NCBI GenBank assembly: GCA_018366195.1 | Contig: JAGZIN010000005.1 | Location: forward strand, 1-64,000 | Direction: 5' to 3' | DNA length: 64,000 nucleotides | Origin: Butyricicoccus pullicaecorum | GTDB taxonomy: Bacteria > Bacillota > Clostridia > Oscillospirales > Butyricicoccaceae | Part shown: positions 40,943-50,383 of the stretch, one piece after another | Numbering within the stretch: position 1 is the stretch's first letter | Layout: the number at the start of each line of letters is the position of its first letter | Program-made: the position numbers and the translations under genes | The notes under the pieces: generated by a model | Seen by the model: only the letters and a program-made list of their open reading frames with translations | Told to the model about the DNA's origin: nothing | The model's database searches: none

Positions 40943-43597
40943 ATGCGTCATGTTCCCAATCGTGCCTGTATCCGGCGTCTCTCGATACGCTCGTTCTGCG
41001 CCAATCGCACCCGCAATCTCATTGCGATTTTGGCAATCGTACTGACCTCCATACTCTTCACCTCGCTTTTTACCATCGCACTGTCCATCAATCATTCGTT
41101 CCAGCAATCCAACTTCCGTCAAGCTGGAGGGTGGAATCATGCCTCTCTCAAATACCTGACCAAGGAAGAATTTGACGAGCTTTGCACAGACCCTATCATC
41201 AAGCAATATGGACTGCGGCGGTTTGTCGGCATGCCAAGAAATGCCCCCTTCCAAAAAAGTCATGTGGAAATTGGGTACAGCGATGCTGCACAGGCACATT
41301 TTATGTTTTGTGACCCCAAAGAAGGCAGGCTGCCGCGTGAGGGTACCAACGAAGCTGCTACGGACACCCATGTTCTGGAGCTTTTGGGCGTAGAGCCTGT
41401 ACTGGGCGCTGAATTTACCATCACCTTTGAGGTGGACGGCCGTCCAACAACACAAACCTTTGTCCTGTCCGGCTGGTGGGAATATGATGCTGCCATTGTT
41501 GCCAATCATGTCTTAATCCCAGAAAGTCGTGCGGTGGAGATTTTTGAAACCCTGCATGTTCCCTCCCCCGCCTCCGATGGTATGACAAACACTTGGAACA
41601 TGGATATCCTGTTTTCTAATTCTGCTCAGATTGCACAAAAGCTGGATACCCTTTTGCGCAATCACGGCTACCAAACCGTGTCACGCAGCGAGGCGCATTA
41701 TCTTTCTACCGGTGTCAACTGGGGCTATACCAGCACACAGCTGGACGAAAATCTCGACCCTACCACAGTAGGGATTCTGCTGGGTGTTCTGCTGCTGATT
41801 CTATTGACAGGCTATCTTATCATCTACAATGTATTTCAGATTTCCGTCACGACCGATATTCGCTTTTACGGACTGCTCAAAACCATAGGCACAACCGGAA
41901 AACAGCTCCGGCGTATTATCCGCGGACAGGTTCTGATTCTTTCTCTCATCGGGATTCCCATTGGTCTGCTTCTGGGTTATCTCATTGGTGCACAGCTCAC
42001 CCCTATTATCATGCGCGAGCTTGATGGTCTCTCTGCAAATGACCTGTCAGTCAGTCCTTGGATTTTTATTCTTTCTGCGTTATTTTCTCTGTGCACGGTT
42101 CTCATTTCCTGCCTGAAACCCGCGCGTATGGCAGGCAGGGTTTCTGCCATAGAAGCCGTTCGCTATACCGACAGCGGAACACACTCCCGTAAAACAGAGC
42201 GACGCACACGCGGCGCAAAGCTTTCCCACATGGCATGGGCAAACCTTGGACGCAACCGCAAAAAAACGACACTCACCATCACCTCACTCTCGCTTGCAGC
42301 CCTGCTGCTTCAGCTCACCGTCACCTTTACCAACGGCTTTGATATGGATAAATATTTGGCAGATAAGATGGTCAGTGACTTTATCTTTGCAAATTCCAGC
42401 TATTTTCAATCCTCTATGCAGCCCGATTCCGAAACCTCTGTTCCAGAATCCATGCTGAATCTGGTTCTTGCACAGGACGGTATTGCAGAGGGCGGCAGAG
42501 TTTATGGACTGACCACTCCGGTACAGGAATTCATCACAGAGGACTATTTTCGAAAAAGCACCTCCTATTTCTTAGATTCAGACCAGCAAACACAAACGCT
42601 TGCCGGATTGGACAAAATGCCGGACGGCAAAGTAGCACAAAATGCACAGCTTTTTGGTATGGAGGCATTTGCACGCGGCAAGCTGCGGGTACTGGCGGGA
42701 GACATTTCTACCTTGGACACCGCATCACACAATATTGCAGCAGTTTATTACGAAGATGACTACGGAACTCCCCAGATGGACAGTCATTGGGCAAAGCTTG
42801 GCGATACCATTACGCTGCGTCACATAGATTCTTGGGAATATGTTGATGATGTGACGGGTGAAATCCTTGACCCTGACAACCTTCCCGATGACAACAGCTT
42901 TCATGCACGCGCCAAGACCTACCGCGATATTTCCTATACCGTCACAGCACTGGTCAGTGTACCCTATCCGCTCTCTTACCGCTATTTTGGTTCTGATGAA
43001 TTTGTGCTGAACGACCAAACCTTTATCGAGGACACACAGACTGCCCATGTAATGTTGTACGCTTTCAACATGCAGAACGCTACGGCAACCGCAGACATGG
43101 AACAATTTCTTTCCTCTTTCACACAAAATCAGGAGGATTTTGACTACGAAAGCAAATCGACCTATGCAGCGGAATTTGAGAGCTTCCGTTCCATGTTTCT
43201 CCTGCTCGGCAGCCTGCTGAGCTTGATTGTCGGGCTGATTGGTATCCTGAACTTTTTCAACGCGATTCTGACTGGCATCATCACACGCAGACGTGAATTT
43301 GCAGTATTGCAAGCCATTGGCATGACTGGCAGACAACTGAAAGAAATGCTCACACTGGAAGGTCTGCTTTATACGCTGGGCTCTCTTGCCATCACGCTGT
43401 TTGCCAGCATTGCAGGGGCGCCGCTTGTTGGAAAGCTGTTTGGCAATCTGTTCTGGTTCTTCCGTTATCGCTTTACCATCACCCCCATTCTGATCATGTT
43501 TCCTGTATTTGCCCTTTTGGGCATTGTATTGCCTCTGATTTCTTATCATCTCATGCAAAAGCAAAGCGTTGTGGAGCGGATTCGAGAATCCGATTAA
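40943..43597 (+). CDS. FtsX-family ABC permease
   Basis: An 884-residue permease with two FtsX cores. There is one N-terminal membrane segment (about residues 26-48), a large extracytoplasmic domain, three helices around residues 275-400, then a second extracytoplasmic domain and three final helices (residues about 750-870). I chose the ATG at 40943, eight bases behind GGAGG. The substrate is probably an antimicrobial peptide or a lipid-linked precursor, inferred from the paired sensor system. Confidence 0.88.
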   Translation: MRHVPNRACIRRLSIRSFCANRTRNLIAILAIVLTSILFTSLFTIALSINHSFQQSNFRQAGGWNHASLKYLTKEEFDELCTDPIIKQYGLRRFVGMPRNAPFQKSHVEIGYSDAAQAHFMFCDPKEGRLPREGTNEAATDTHVLELLGVEPVLGAEFTITFEVDGRPTTQTFVLSGWWEYDAAIVANHVLIPESRAVEIFETLHVPSPASDGMTNTWNMDILFSNSAQIAQKLDTLLRNHGYQTVSRSEAHYLSTGVNWGYTSTQLDENLDPTTVGILLGVLLLILLTGYLIIYNVFQISVTTDIRFYGLLKTIGTTGKQLRRIIRGQVLILSLIGIPIGLLLGYLIGAQLTPIIMRELDGLSANDLSVSPWIFILSALFSLCTVLISCLKPARMAGRVSAIEAVRYTDSGTHSRKTERRTRGAKLSHMAWANLGRNRKKTTLTITSLSLAALLLQLTVTFTNGFDMDKYLADKMVSDFIFANSSYFQSSMQPDSETSVPESMLNLVLAQDGIAEGGRVYGLTTPVQEFITEDYFRKSTSYFLDSDQQTQTLAGLDKMPDGKVAQNAQLFGMEAFARGKLRVLAGDISTLDTASHNIAAVYYEDDYGTPQMDSHWAKLGDTITLRHIDSWEYVDDVTGEILDPDNLPDDNSFHARAKTYRDISYTVTALVSVPYPLSYRYFGSDEFVLNDQTFIEDTQTAHVMLYAFNMQNATATADMEQFLSSFTQNQEDFDYESKSTYAAEFESFRSMFLLLGSLLSLIVGLIGILNFFNAILTGIITRRREFAVLQAIGMTGRQLKEMLTLEGLLYTLGSLAITLFASIAGAPLVGKLFGNLFWFFRYRFTITPILIMFPVFALLGIVLPLISYHLMQKQSVVERIRESD

Positions 43598-43607
43598 CGA
43601 CACGAAA

Positions 43608-43641
43608 AAACTCCGCTTTATCACAAGATAAAACGGAGTTT
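43608..43641. terminator. bidirectional terminator
   Basis: Stem AAACTCCG-c-TTTATC / GATAAA-a-CGGAGTTT with A and T tracts on the outside. It serves both the permease gene and the convergent SCP2 gene. Confidence 0.85.
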
Positions 43642-43644
43642 TTT

Positions 43645-43971
43645 TTACTGCATCAGCAGACGGGTCAAGAGCACAACCTTATCCATATCGCCTTCAATCT
43701 TGACCTTTCCTGCATGGTATGCTTCCTGCATATCCAGCTTACCGGACAACAGCTTTCCGCAGTTTGTCAGAGTCATAGAAAGCATAGCGTCTCGGTCGAT
43801 ATATTCATACGGCATGACAGACAACCGACCGTCCAAAATTTCAATATAGAATACGCCGCCAATCCTTCCGGTCAAATTCACCTGAATGGCAAGCAGACGT
43901 CCCATTTCAGAACCGAAATCCTTATCTTTTAGCTTCTCATAAACCTTTGCTGTCAGCTGTTCTACTGTCAT
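43645..43971 (-). CDS. SCP2 sterol-binding domain protein
   Basis: A 108-residue protein consisting of one SCP2-like domain, a hydrophobic-pocket fold that binds lipids. The family segment GRIGGVFYIEI and the C-terminal GKVKIEGDMDKVVLL are clear. In bacteria the function is mostly unknown. I chose the ATG at 43971, behind AAGGGGG. It is a single-gene unit convergent with the permease. Confidence 0.75.
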   Translation of the reverse strand: MTVEQLTAKVYEKLKDKDFGSEMGRLLAIQVNLTGRIGGVFYIEILDGRLSVMPYEYIDRDAMLSMTLTNCGKLLSGKLDMQEAYHAGKVKIEGDMDKVVLLTRLLMQ

Positions 43972-44073
43972 TGTATGCTGCCCCCTTAAAAGAATCAGTT
44001 TTGTCATCATTTTACGATAATTCTATTATGGCGCAAAACAAACAAAAGGGCAAGTGCTTTTCCGGCAAAACTT

Positions 44074-44466
44074 TTAGGTTTTCTTGACAAATTTTCGTTT
44101 ACAATGGGGACAAGTAATCTCAATTCGACCACGGCCGCGTGGTACACGCAGGGTTTTCGAGCAAGAGGGACATTTATAATAGCGATGCTCTTTATCCTGC
44201 ATCTGCATTTTTCTTCCAGCCATTTTTCTCTGGAACGGCGTGAACCATGTCAAAAACCTCTGATTTTCAGAGGCACGCTTGTAACAATTTCTGGAAAACA
44301 TGCGAAAGTACACAGCTACAATGATTGCCAGAATCACCCACGAAATCATAACCCAGCGGGTAAAAATCCAAGGGATAAACAGGATACCTGCTGTGACAAT
44401 CAAAAACTGGTTCAGGGCATCGTTTCCATAGCGGCCATACATCAAACGACGTAAGAAATCTAACAT
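44074..44466 (-). CDS. membrane protein with C-terminal zinc ribbon
   Basis: A 130-residue protein. Two adjacent hydrophobic segments (about residues 18-55) are followed by a basic linker and a zinc ribbon formed by CPSCSKTLRV and TCPHCKRKF. The ATG at 44466 follows AAGGTGG. Function unknown; the zinc ribbon faces the cytoplasm if the helices form a hairpin. Confidence 0.7.
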   Translation of the reverse strand: MLDFLRRLMYGRYGNDALNQFLIVTAGILFIPWIFTRWVMISWVILAIIVAVYFRMFSRNCYKRASENQRFLTWFTPFQRKMAGRKMQMQDKEHRYYKCPSCSKTLRVPRGRGRIEITCPHCKRKFVKKT

Positions 44467-44639
44467 ATAAAAAGCCACCTTAAATTTAGATTACTTTTAT
44501 TATACCCGTGTTTTCCCTGCGGTTCAATGTACCCACACAAAAGTTCACAAATTGGTTAAATATTATTTGCTTTCCTCGTTATTTCAAAGTGTTTTGCTTT
44601 ATTTTTCTGCAATTGCTGATAGAAATTCTTGAAATTTAT

Positions 44640-44668
44640 TTGCATCTTACGCCCATCTCTGCTATACT
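44640..44668 (+). promoter_or_regulatory. promoter of the glycosylase gene
   Basis: -35 TTGCAT (44640-44645), 17-bp spacer, -10 TATACT (44663-44668), about 37 bases before the start codon. Confidence 0.7.
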
Positions 44669-44704
44669 ATTTCCATTCAAAACGACAAAAACCGAGGTAT
44701 TTCG

Positions 44705-45529
44705 ATGGAAATTCAGTTTACAGATGATTTTGACGCCATAAAAATTGCACAAAGCGGGCAATGCTTTCGCTGGTACCCGCTCGCAGACAATCGGTGCCGC
44801 ATCTTCGCCGGCGCACACACAGTTGTTCTCTCCCAGCCTGCCCCCAATTGTCTGGAGCTTACCTGTACACAAGCCGAATTTGATGACCTCTGGCATACTT
44901 ACTTTGATTTTGACTGTAATTATACCGAACTGCGCTCCAAAATCCTGCCAGCGGATTCTTATTTGACACAAGCGGCGGAATATGGACGGGGTATCCGCAT
45001 TTTACGGCAAGACCCTTGGGAAATGCTGATTACCTTTCTTCTGTCACAGCGCAAATCCATTCCTGCCATTCGCAAATCAGTAGAAGCCTTATGCACTGCC
45101 GCCGGAACCCCCATTGGAGAGGAGCAGGGACAAATCCTCTACGCATTTCCGACACCGTCCCAGCTTGCAGCCTTAGAACCGGATACCCTCGCCTCCTGCG
45201 GACTTGGCTACCGTCTTCCCTATATTCAAAGAGCCGCACAATTTGTCTGTCAAAACCCTGCACAGTTTGCATCATTCTCCCAGCAATCTGACGCGGAGCT
45301 CTTGCAATCTCTGCTTGCTTTTCATGGTGTTGGCGCCAAAATTGCACACTGCGTCATGCTGTTTGGTTTTCATCGTTTGGACGCATTTCCAAAAGATGTT
45401 TGGATTAACCGTGTGCTCGATACCCATTATCCAAACGGCTATCCCTTTGCGCAGTATGCCCCCTTCAACGGCGTGATGCAGCAATATCTATTTTTCTTCG
45501 GTCGAGCAGAACACCATGCCTTCCTCTAA
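44705..45529 (+). CDS. ogg: 8-oxoguanine DNA glycosylase (OGG1-type)
   Basis: A 274-residue HhH-GPD glycosylase-lyase that removes oxidised guanine. The N-terminal OGG domain (QCFRW) is followed by the catalytic domain. The HhH hairpin HGVGAKIAHC contains the nucleophilic lysine, and the catalytic aspartate is in AFPKDVWI. The QRKSIPAI segment is typical of clostridial OGG proteins. It stands alone between two terminators. Confidence 0.88.
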   Translation: MEIQFTDDFDAIKIAQSGQCFRWYPLADNRCRIFAGAHTVVLSQPAPNCLELTCTQAEFDDLWHTYFDFDCNYTELRSKILPADSYLTQAAEYGRGIRILRQDPWEMLITFLLSQRKSIPAIRKSVEALCTAAGTPIGEEQGQILYAFPTPSQLAALEPDTLASCGLGYRLPYIQRAAQFVCQNPAQFASFSQQSDAELLQSLLAFHGVGAKIAHCVMLFGFHRLDAFPKDVWINRVLDTHYPNGYPFAQYAPFNGVMQQYLFFFGRAEHHAFL

Positions 45530-45531
45530 AA

Positions 45532-45570
45532 AAATTTCCCCATCATTCACAAGGAATGATGGGGAAATTT
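45532..45570. terminator. bidirectional terminator
   Basis: Perfect 17-bp stem AAATTTCCCCATCATTC and its complement around a 5-base loop, between the convergent glycosylase and CBM9-like genes. Confidence 0.9.
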
Positions 45571-45580
45571 CTTCTATTCC

Positions 45581-46366
45581 TTATTTTAGGAATCTAAATT
45601 CGCCAAATGAAGAATCCACATGATAATCTGGTGCTTCTGTCTTGGGATCGACCCAAGAAATCCATTCCATTACCGGCTCTTTCTCGCCCTTCTTCGGGGC
45701 AGAGAATTCCGCACGGTATACGCCTGCGCGCATGATATCATTCTGAATCAACCCCAAATCCTGCAAGGATTTGAGTGGGATTTTGCCTTCTACTACATAT
45801 CCAGTGTCTGTTTTCGCTCCCTTTGTCTCAAGCCCGCTCAAATTCCATTTGCTGTCAAACTTGCGGTAGTATTCAATTGAATAGTCATGTACGCGCCCCT
45901 TGGGATCGATTTCAATGCCATAATACAGCGGCATACCCTTTGGCGTTGGCTTATCTACACTGCCACCGGCAAAGAACAGCTCTGCACGGTCTTCGGCATC
46001 AACCGTACTTTCATCAGCCTTCCACGCTTCCTCTACCACAACATCTGCGTCTGTGATTTCAAATCCAAAATAAAAGTTTGTACCATCATGATAGCCCTTA
46101 AATACCGTTAAGGGTGCTTCCTTTGCGTCCCAAGGAAAATGGAAATCACCCGATAGGGCTGCGACCGTTTTCCACACGCCATCGTCCATCTTTCCGTCTA
46201 CGGTTGCTTTTTCGGTTCTCTTGGCAATATCATAATGCGGCGTTGCTGCCTGATTCTGACATGCCTTTGCAGGTGCGGAGGCATCTGCTGCTTGTCCCGC
46301 GCCCATGAGACCCACAGCGAGCACACCAGCCACCACTCCGGTTATCAAACGATATGACTTTTTCAT
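45581..46366 (-). CDS. secreted CBM9-like carbohydrate-binding protein
   Basis: A 261-residue exported protein with a clear signal peptide (residues 1-~28, cleavage near AQAADA). The rest is a beta-sandwich of the family 9 carbohydrate-binding or DOMON-like type (DGVWKTV at the start, FYFGFEITDADV, then GYVVEGKIPLKSL). No catalytic domain is attached. Ligand unknown: a sugar or a haem-like group are both possible for this fold. It is monocistronic with its own promoter. Confidence 0.72.
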   Translation of the reverse strand: MKKSYRLITGVVAGVLAVGLMGAGQAADASAPAKACQNQAATPHYDIAKRTEKATVDGKMDDGVWKTVAALSGDFHFPWDAKEAPLTVFKGYHDGTNFYFGFEITDADVVVEEAWKADESTVDAEDRAELFFAGGSVDKPTPKGMPLYYGIEIDPKGRVHDYSIEYYRKFDSKWNLSGLETKGAKTDTGYVVEGKIPLKSLQDLGLIQNDIMRAGVYRAEFSAPKKGEKEPVMEWISWVDPKTEAPDYHVDSSFGEFRFLK

Positions 46367-46428
46367 GATTTCTATTTTCCTCCTTTATGATTTCCGATGC
46401 TGTATCTCTTACAACATTCCTTGTTTTT

Positions 46429-46457
46429 ATCATAGCACTTCCCTGACAGGTTTTCAA
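46429..46457 (-). promoter_or_regulatory. promoter of the CBM9-like gene
   Basis: Minus-strand -35 TTGAAA (46452-46457), 17-bp spacer, -10 TATGAT (46429-46434), about 60 bases before the start codon. Confidence 0.7.
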
Positions 46458-46590
46458 TATATTGCATAAATAATTCTGTAATAATTCTTGTTTTTTCAGG
46501 TATTCTGTCAAAATTCCCGCTCCACGTCATCAGTGCCAGCTTCTACGGGAATCTGTGTTGTATGTACCGCAACAGGGTTCCCTTTTGCTC

Positions 46591-48720
46591 TCATACACCT
46601 AAAATTTCACAAACTCTGCGTCTGGAAACCCGATAAACACCATACAGGAGGGCAGAAACTGCCAGTACTAAAATACCACTGACCCCCAGCCCTGCAACCT
46701 CATGAAAAGACAAGGTGTTGTCATTGAAATACAAAATCATGAGATACAGCGACAAAATCCCAAGCGTACCGACCAGACAAGGCATAAAGAAGATACGGCT
46801 GACCTGTCCGCGCACAGTTTCCAACAGGTATGCACGGCTTGCACCCAAACGTCTTAAATCCTCATACAGCTCAATATTGCCCATTGCAATCGTGATGCAG
46901 CGCGTATAAGCAATGATAATAACTGCTGCAAAGCAGATGATTGCAATAAAAATAAACAGCATCAGGAATACCGCAGTTGTACGCACGAAATCATTTTGAT
47001 CAAACACCCGGAATTGCGGCATATACTTCCAGTACAATCGAAATTCAGAAGAATCCCGTTCCGCATAATCAATATGCTGAAGTCCTGCTTCTTTTAGAGT
47101 CTCTCGTTCATAATAATACGGCTTCCCCTGACTTTGGGCATATATTTGTGCGCCATAGTTAAACGCATCATACTGCTCTACCTCCGGTCCGGAGCGATTG
47201 ACGATTTCATGAAACAATCGCTTGGCAAAGGGATAGCTTGCATCACTGTCCGCGACGTTAAAAAAGACCATGGTTTCCTGCCAGTCCGGCGGCAAGCCTT
47301 TGGAGATTGCCGCATAATCCTCATCATTGAGAACATAGTAGCCGATGAGCATACTATATGTGAGCGGATTGTCGATATCCGGCTCTACGCGCAGTACCTG
47401 CCCCGTAACCAGATTTTCTATACGGGTAATATCGGGGTTTGTCCTCCACCGTGTCCCACCGTTATCATCGACGATTGTTTTTACATGTCCCTTTTCCACC
47501 ACCGCAGCCTGTCCGGTCAAGGCTTTATACGCACTTTCCGACAGGAAGCCTGTGGACGCCAGCATTTCTACATATAATGTTTCATACGTCGTACCAAGTA
47601 CTGTTTCGTGCTCCACCTGTGTCGTTCCGTCTACGCCAAGCTCTGCCATCTGTGCCTGTGTCCAGCTGGTAATTTGGACATTTTCCTCCTTTGCCAGTCG
47701 TTCTATCTCTGCCCTCTGTATCATATCGGTCTGGTCATTCCGATAGTGGAACGCATAATCAATGGGGCGCTGTGCAAATTCAATGATTGCACCCGTCCCC
47801 AGCATGGGCGTGTAGAACAACCCAAAGTATGCCCCTGCCAACAGCACAGTAATCACCAGCATATTGCGCACAGTCTGCCGTCCCTGAAATTTCATCATCG
47901 CAGTCGAAATCAAGTGACGGTAACGGCTTTTCCCTTTTTGAAATCCATTGACCACCGTATGCAGCAGTACCATATACAACCCAATGAACAAAGGCACGTA
48001 AAAAATGCCATCAATCCACCCGGGCGCATACCAGCGCAGGACACGCACAAAAAAACTCGGCATCAGATAGCCCAGCAATCCACCCAATCCCATGAGAAAA
48101 ATGCCAACGATACCATACCAAGCCTTGACCTCGCGAATTGGCTCTGTTTTATGTGATGTATTGACCACATCTATTATATTGGTGCGCCGAACAAAGCGTA
48201 TGCCCATGCCAAAGAGCATACCAACCACAAAAATAGAGAAAATCAATGCAAACAGATAAGCCTGTGCATCAAAGGTCAGCGGCATTTCCTCGCTGTCCAC
48301 CACAAACAAACGGAACAATACCCAGATTCCCCATGCGAGCGGGGCACCCAACAAGGCACCGGAAACACAGGAGATTGCAGCAATTCGTGCAAGGTCTGCA
48401 AATAACAGCTTACATATCTGCTTACGAGTTGCACCCAGCAATAAAAACACACCCATCTCCCGTGATTTTTGGCGAAAGAAAATGGCACTGGCATACGTCG
48501 TAAATACGGCACAGCCTACACAGGCAAGCACAAAAATCATCATGACCTGCTTGCGTGAATCGCCGCCTTCCGGCAATACATGGAGAATCGTTGGCGAACG
48601 CATCATCGTCACATAGGCTGTAATCAGCAGAACCGAAAAGAAACAGCAGCTTGTCAAAAGACGATACTGTGCCCAGTTTTTCCGCCGTAAGGCAGCATAT
48701 ACTTCATGAAAGGTTTGCAT
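46591..48720 (-). CDS. BceB-type FtsX-family ABC permease
   Basis: A 709-residue permease with the BceB layout: seven membrane helices in the first ~310 residues, one large extracytoplasmic domain (residues about 315-575), then three helices. BceB-type proteins protect from, and sense, bacitracin and lantibiotics. I chose the ATG at 48720, eight bases from GGGAG; a GTG three codons upstream overlaps the ATPase stop and is also possible. No BceRS pair is adjacent; a LytTR system lies upstream instead. Confidence 0.88.
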   Translation of the reverse strand: MQTFHEVYAALRRKNWAQYRLLTSCCFFSVLLITAYVTMMRSPTILHVLPEGGDSRKQVMMIFVLACVGCAVFTTYASAIFFRQKSREMGVFLLLGATRKQICKLLFADLARIAAISCVSGALLGAPLAWGIWVLFRLFVVDSEEMPLTFDAQAYLFALIFSIFVVGMLFGMGIRFVRRTNIIDVVNTSHKTEPIREVKAWYGIVGIFLMGLGGLLGYLMPSFFVRVLRWYAPGWIDGIFYVPLFIGLYMVLLHTVVNGFQKGKSRYRHLISTAMMKFQGRQTVRNMLVITVLLAGAYFGLFYTPMLGTGAIIEFAQRPIDYAFHYRNDQTDMIQRAEIERLAKEENVQITSWTQAQMAELGVDGTTQVEHETVLGTTYETLYVEMLASTGFLSESAYKALTGQAAVVEKGHVKTIVDDNGGTRWRTNPDITRIENLVTGQVLRVEPDIDNPLTYSMLIGYYVLNDEDYAAISKGLPPDWQETMVFFNVADSDASYPFAKRLFHEIVNRSGPEVEQYDAFNYGAQIYAQSQGKPYYYERETLKEAGLQHIDYAERDSSEFRLYWKYMPQFRVFDQNDFVRTTAVFLMLFIFIAIICFAAVIIIAYTRCITIAMGNIELYEDLRRLGASRAYLLETVRGQVSRIFFMPCLVGTLGILSLYLMILYFNDNTLSFHEVAGLGVSGILVLAVSALLYGVYRVSRRRVCEILGV

Positions 48721-48725
48721 ACGGT

Positions 48726-49469
48726 TCACTCCCTGCTCATATTCTTGATTGCGTCCAACAGCTCGTCCTGAAATGCGGCACAGTCTCCCGTACTTTGCAG
48801 CTGCTGATACACCACACCGTCCTGCATCAATATCACACGGTCACAATAGGAAGCCGCAAAGGAATCATGTGTCACCATAAAAATCGTAGCTCCCAATTCC
48901 TGCTTTGCCTGCTCAAATGCCCGAATGACTGCTCTGGAAGATTTCGAATCCAAGTTTCCGGTCGGCTCATCTGCCAAAATCATCAACGGGTGGTTGATGA
49001 GCGCACGTGCCACAGCCGTCCTTTGGCGTTCTCCGCCCGAGATTTCAGCCGGATATTTGTGCTTGATTGCATCAATTCCAAACATTTTGCAGAGATTGTC
49101 AGCGGTTTGTTCCAGATCTCCATCTATATCTCCCCCAATGATACGCGGCAGCATAATGTTGTCCCGTACTGTCAATCCATCTAACAGCATAAAATCCTGA
49201 AAGACAAATCCAAGACGCTTATTACGGACTGTGGCAATCTCATTTTCATCTAACGCAGCCAGCGCGATATCTCCCAGCATGATTTCTCCCGCCTCAAATG
49301 GAATATAGCGGGAAATGCAGTTGAGCAGTGTTGTTTTTCCCGAACCAGAGGGTCCCATTACGGCAACCAGCTCCCCCCGCTGCACAGTCAGCGAAACCCC
49401 TTTCAGCACCTCATAATTCTGTTTTCCAATCTGATAGGATTTATGCAGATTCTTTACTTGCAGCATCAT
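48726..49469 (-). CDS. BceA-type ABC transporter ATP-binding protein
   Basis: A 247-residue ATPase: Walker A GPSGSGKTT, Q-loop FQDFMLL, signature ISGGERQRTA, Walker B MILADEPTGNLDS. The ATG at 49469 is eight bases from AAAGGAG. It is cotranscribed with the permease gene, and the pair resembles peptide-resistance transporters. Confidence 0.94.
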   Translation of the reverse strand: MMLQVKNLHKSYQIGKQNYEVLKGVSLTVQRGELVAVMGPSGSGKTTLLNCISRYIPFEAGEIMLGDIALAALDENEIATVRNKRLGFVFQDFMLLDGLTVRDNIMLPRIIGGDIDGDLEQTADNLCKMFGIDAIKHKYPAEISGGERQRTAVARALINHPLMILADEPTGNLDSKSSRAVIRAFEQAKQELGATIFMVTHDSFAASYCDRVILMQDGVVYQQLQSTGDCAAFQDELLDAIKNMSRE

Positions 49470-49554
49470 GATTTTCACTCCTTTCATTTCTCTATTTCCA
49501 TCATATCCCGATTCTGCAAAGCATACAAACCATCTTGTCAAAACCGGTTCTCTG

Positions 49555-49591
49555 CCAGATATTTTTTACAGCTTCCAGATATTTCTGTAAA
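49555..49591. promoter_or_regulatory. candidate LytTR operator in the divergent region
   Basis: Two direct repeats CCAGATATTT start at 49555 and 49575, exactly 20 bases apart. A 7-bp inverted repeat TTTACAG / CTGTAAA (49565-49571, 49585-49591) is superimposed. LytTR regulators bind tandem repeats at about two helical turns, so this is a plausible site for the regulator encoded at 49694. Confidence 0.5.
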
Positions 49592-49652
49592 GTTTTGCAC
49601 GGAATCAGTCAACTTTGGAAGCGGCTGAGATGCAAAAGATGTTCCAGTTTGC

Positions 49653-49658
49653 TATAAT
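49653..49658 (+). promoter_or_regulatory. -10 element of the LytTR operon
   Basis: Consensus TATAAT 35 bases before the regulator start codon. The -35 region is poor, which suits a promoter needing an activator. Confidence 0.5.
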
Positions 49659-49693
49659 AAGAACATCACCACTCCGATAGAAAGGGATTTATC

Positions 49694-50383
49694 ATGCTTC
49701 GTATAGGAATCTGCGACGACGCAATCGAATCGCGCTTTGCACTGCACAGTGCGCTCGAACGGCTTTCCTCCGGCTGTATTTGCTATGAATTTTCTTCCGG
49801 CGAGGGCGTACTTTCTTGGCTGCAAAAGCACCCTGACACATTGAACCTTCTGTTTCTGGATATCGAAATGAACGGGATTTCCGGCATGGAAACCGCCCGA
49901 CAGATTCGCGCTCTCCAGATTCATATTCCAATCGTATTTTTAACCGGATATGCAGACTATGTATTTGACGGATATTCTGTTGGTGCGTTTGACTATCTTA
50001 TGAAACCGCTCAAGACTGACAAGCTCGCTCAAGTCCTGACACGTGTACAGGAACAGCAGGAACAGGTCACAGCCTTTGTGGTACAAAATCACGAGGGAAT
50101 CTACCGTATCCCGTTTCCGGATATCCGCTACTTTTTCAGTGACCGCCGGTTGATTCACCTTGTCACAGTACATACAGAATATACATTTTATGACAAGCTG
50201 AATCGGGTGGAAGAATGCCTTCCAGATGAATTCATACGAATCCATCAGCGCTATCTGGTACGCATCGGCGCCATAGACCGCATTGAAAATCAAGCTGTTT
50301 TTCTGGGCAGTATCCGGCTGCCCATCAGCCGTGCCAATCGCCAATCGGTTCTGGAATCCTGTGCCCGTGGTCTTCTGCTATGA
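49694..50383 (+). CDS. LytTR-family response regulator
   Basis: A 229-residue regulator of the AgrA/LytR type: receiver domain with phospho-acceptor in LLFLDIEMNGISG (about residue 55) and lysine in YLMKPLK, and a C-terminal LytTR DNA-binding domain (residues about 130-229, FIRIHQRYLVRI). It is divergent from the BceAB-type genes, and its stop overlaps the kinase start. Confidence 0.9.
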   Translation: MLRIGICDDAIESRFALHSALERLSSGCICYEFSSGEGVLSWLQKHPDTLNLLFLDIEMNGISGMETARQIRALQIHIPIVFLTGYADYVFDGYSVGAFDYLMKPLKTDKLAQVLTRVQEQQEQVTAFVVQNHEGIYRIPFPDIRYFFSDRRLIHLVTVHTEYTFYDKLNRVEECLPDEFIRIHQRYLVRIGAIDRIENQAVFLGSIRLPISRANRQSVLESCARGLLL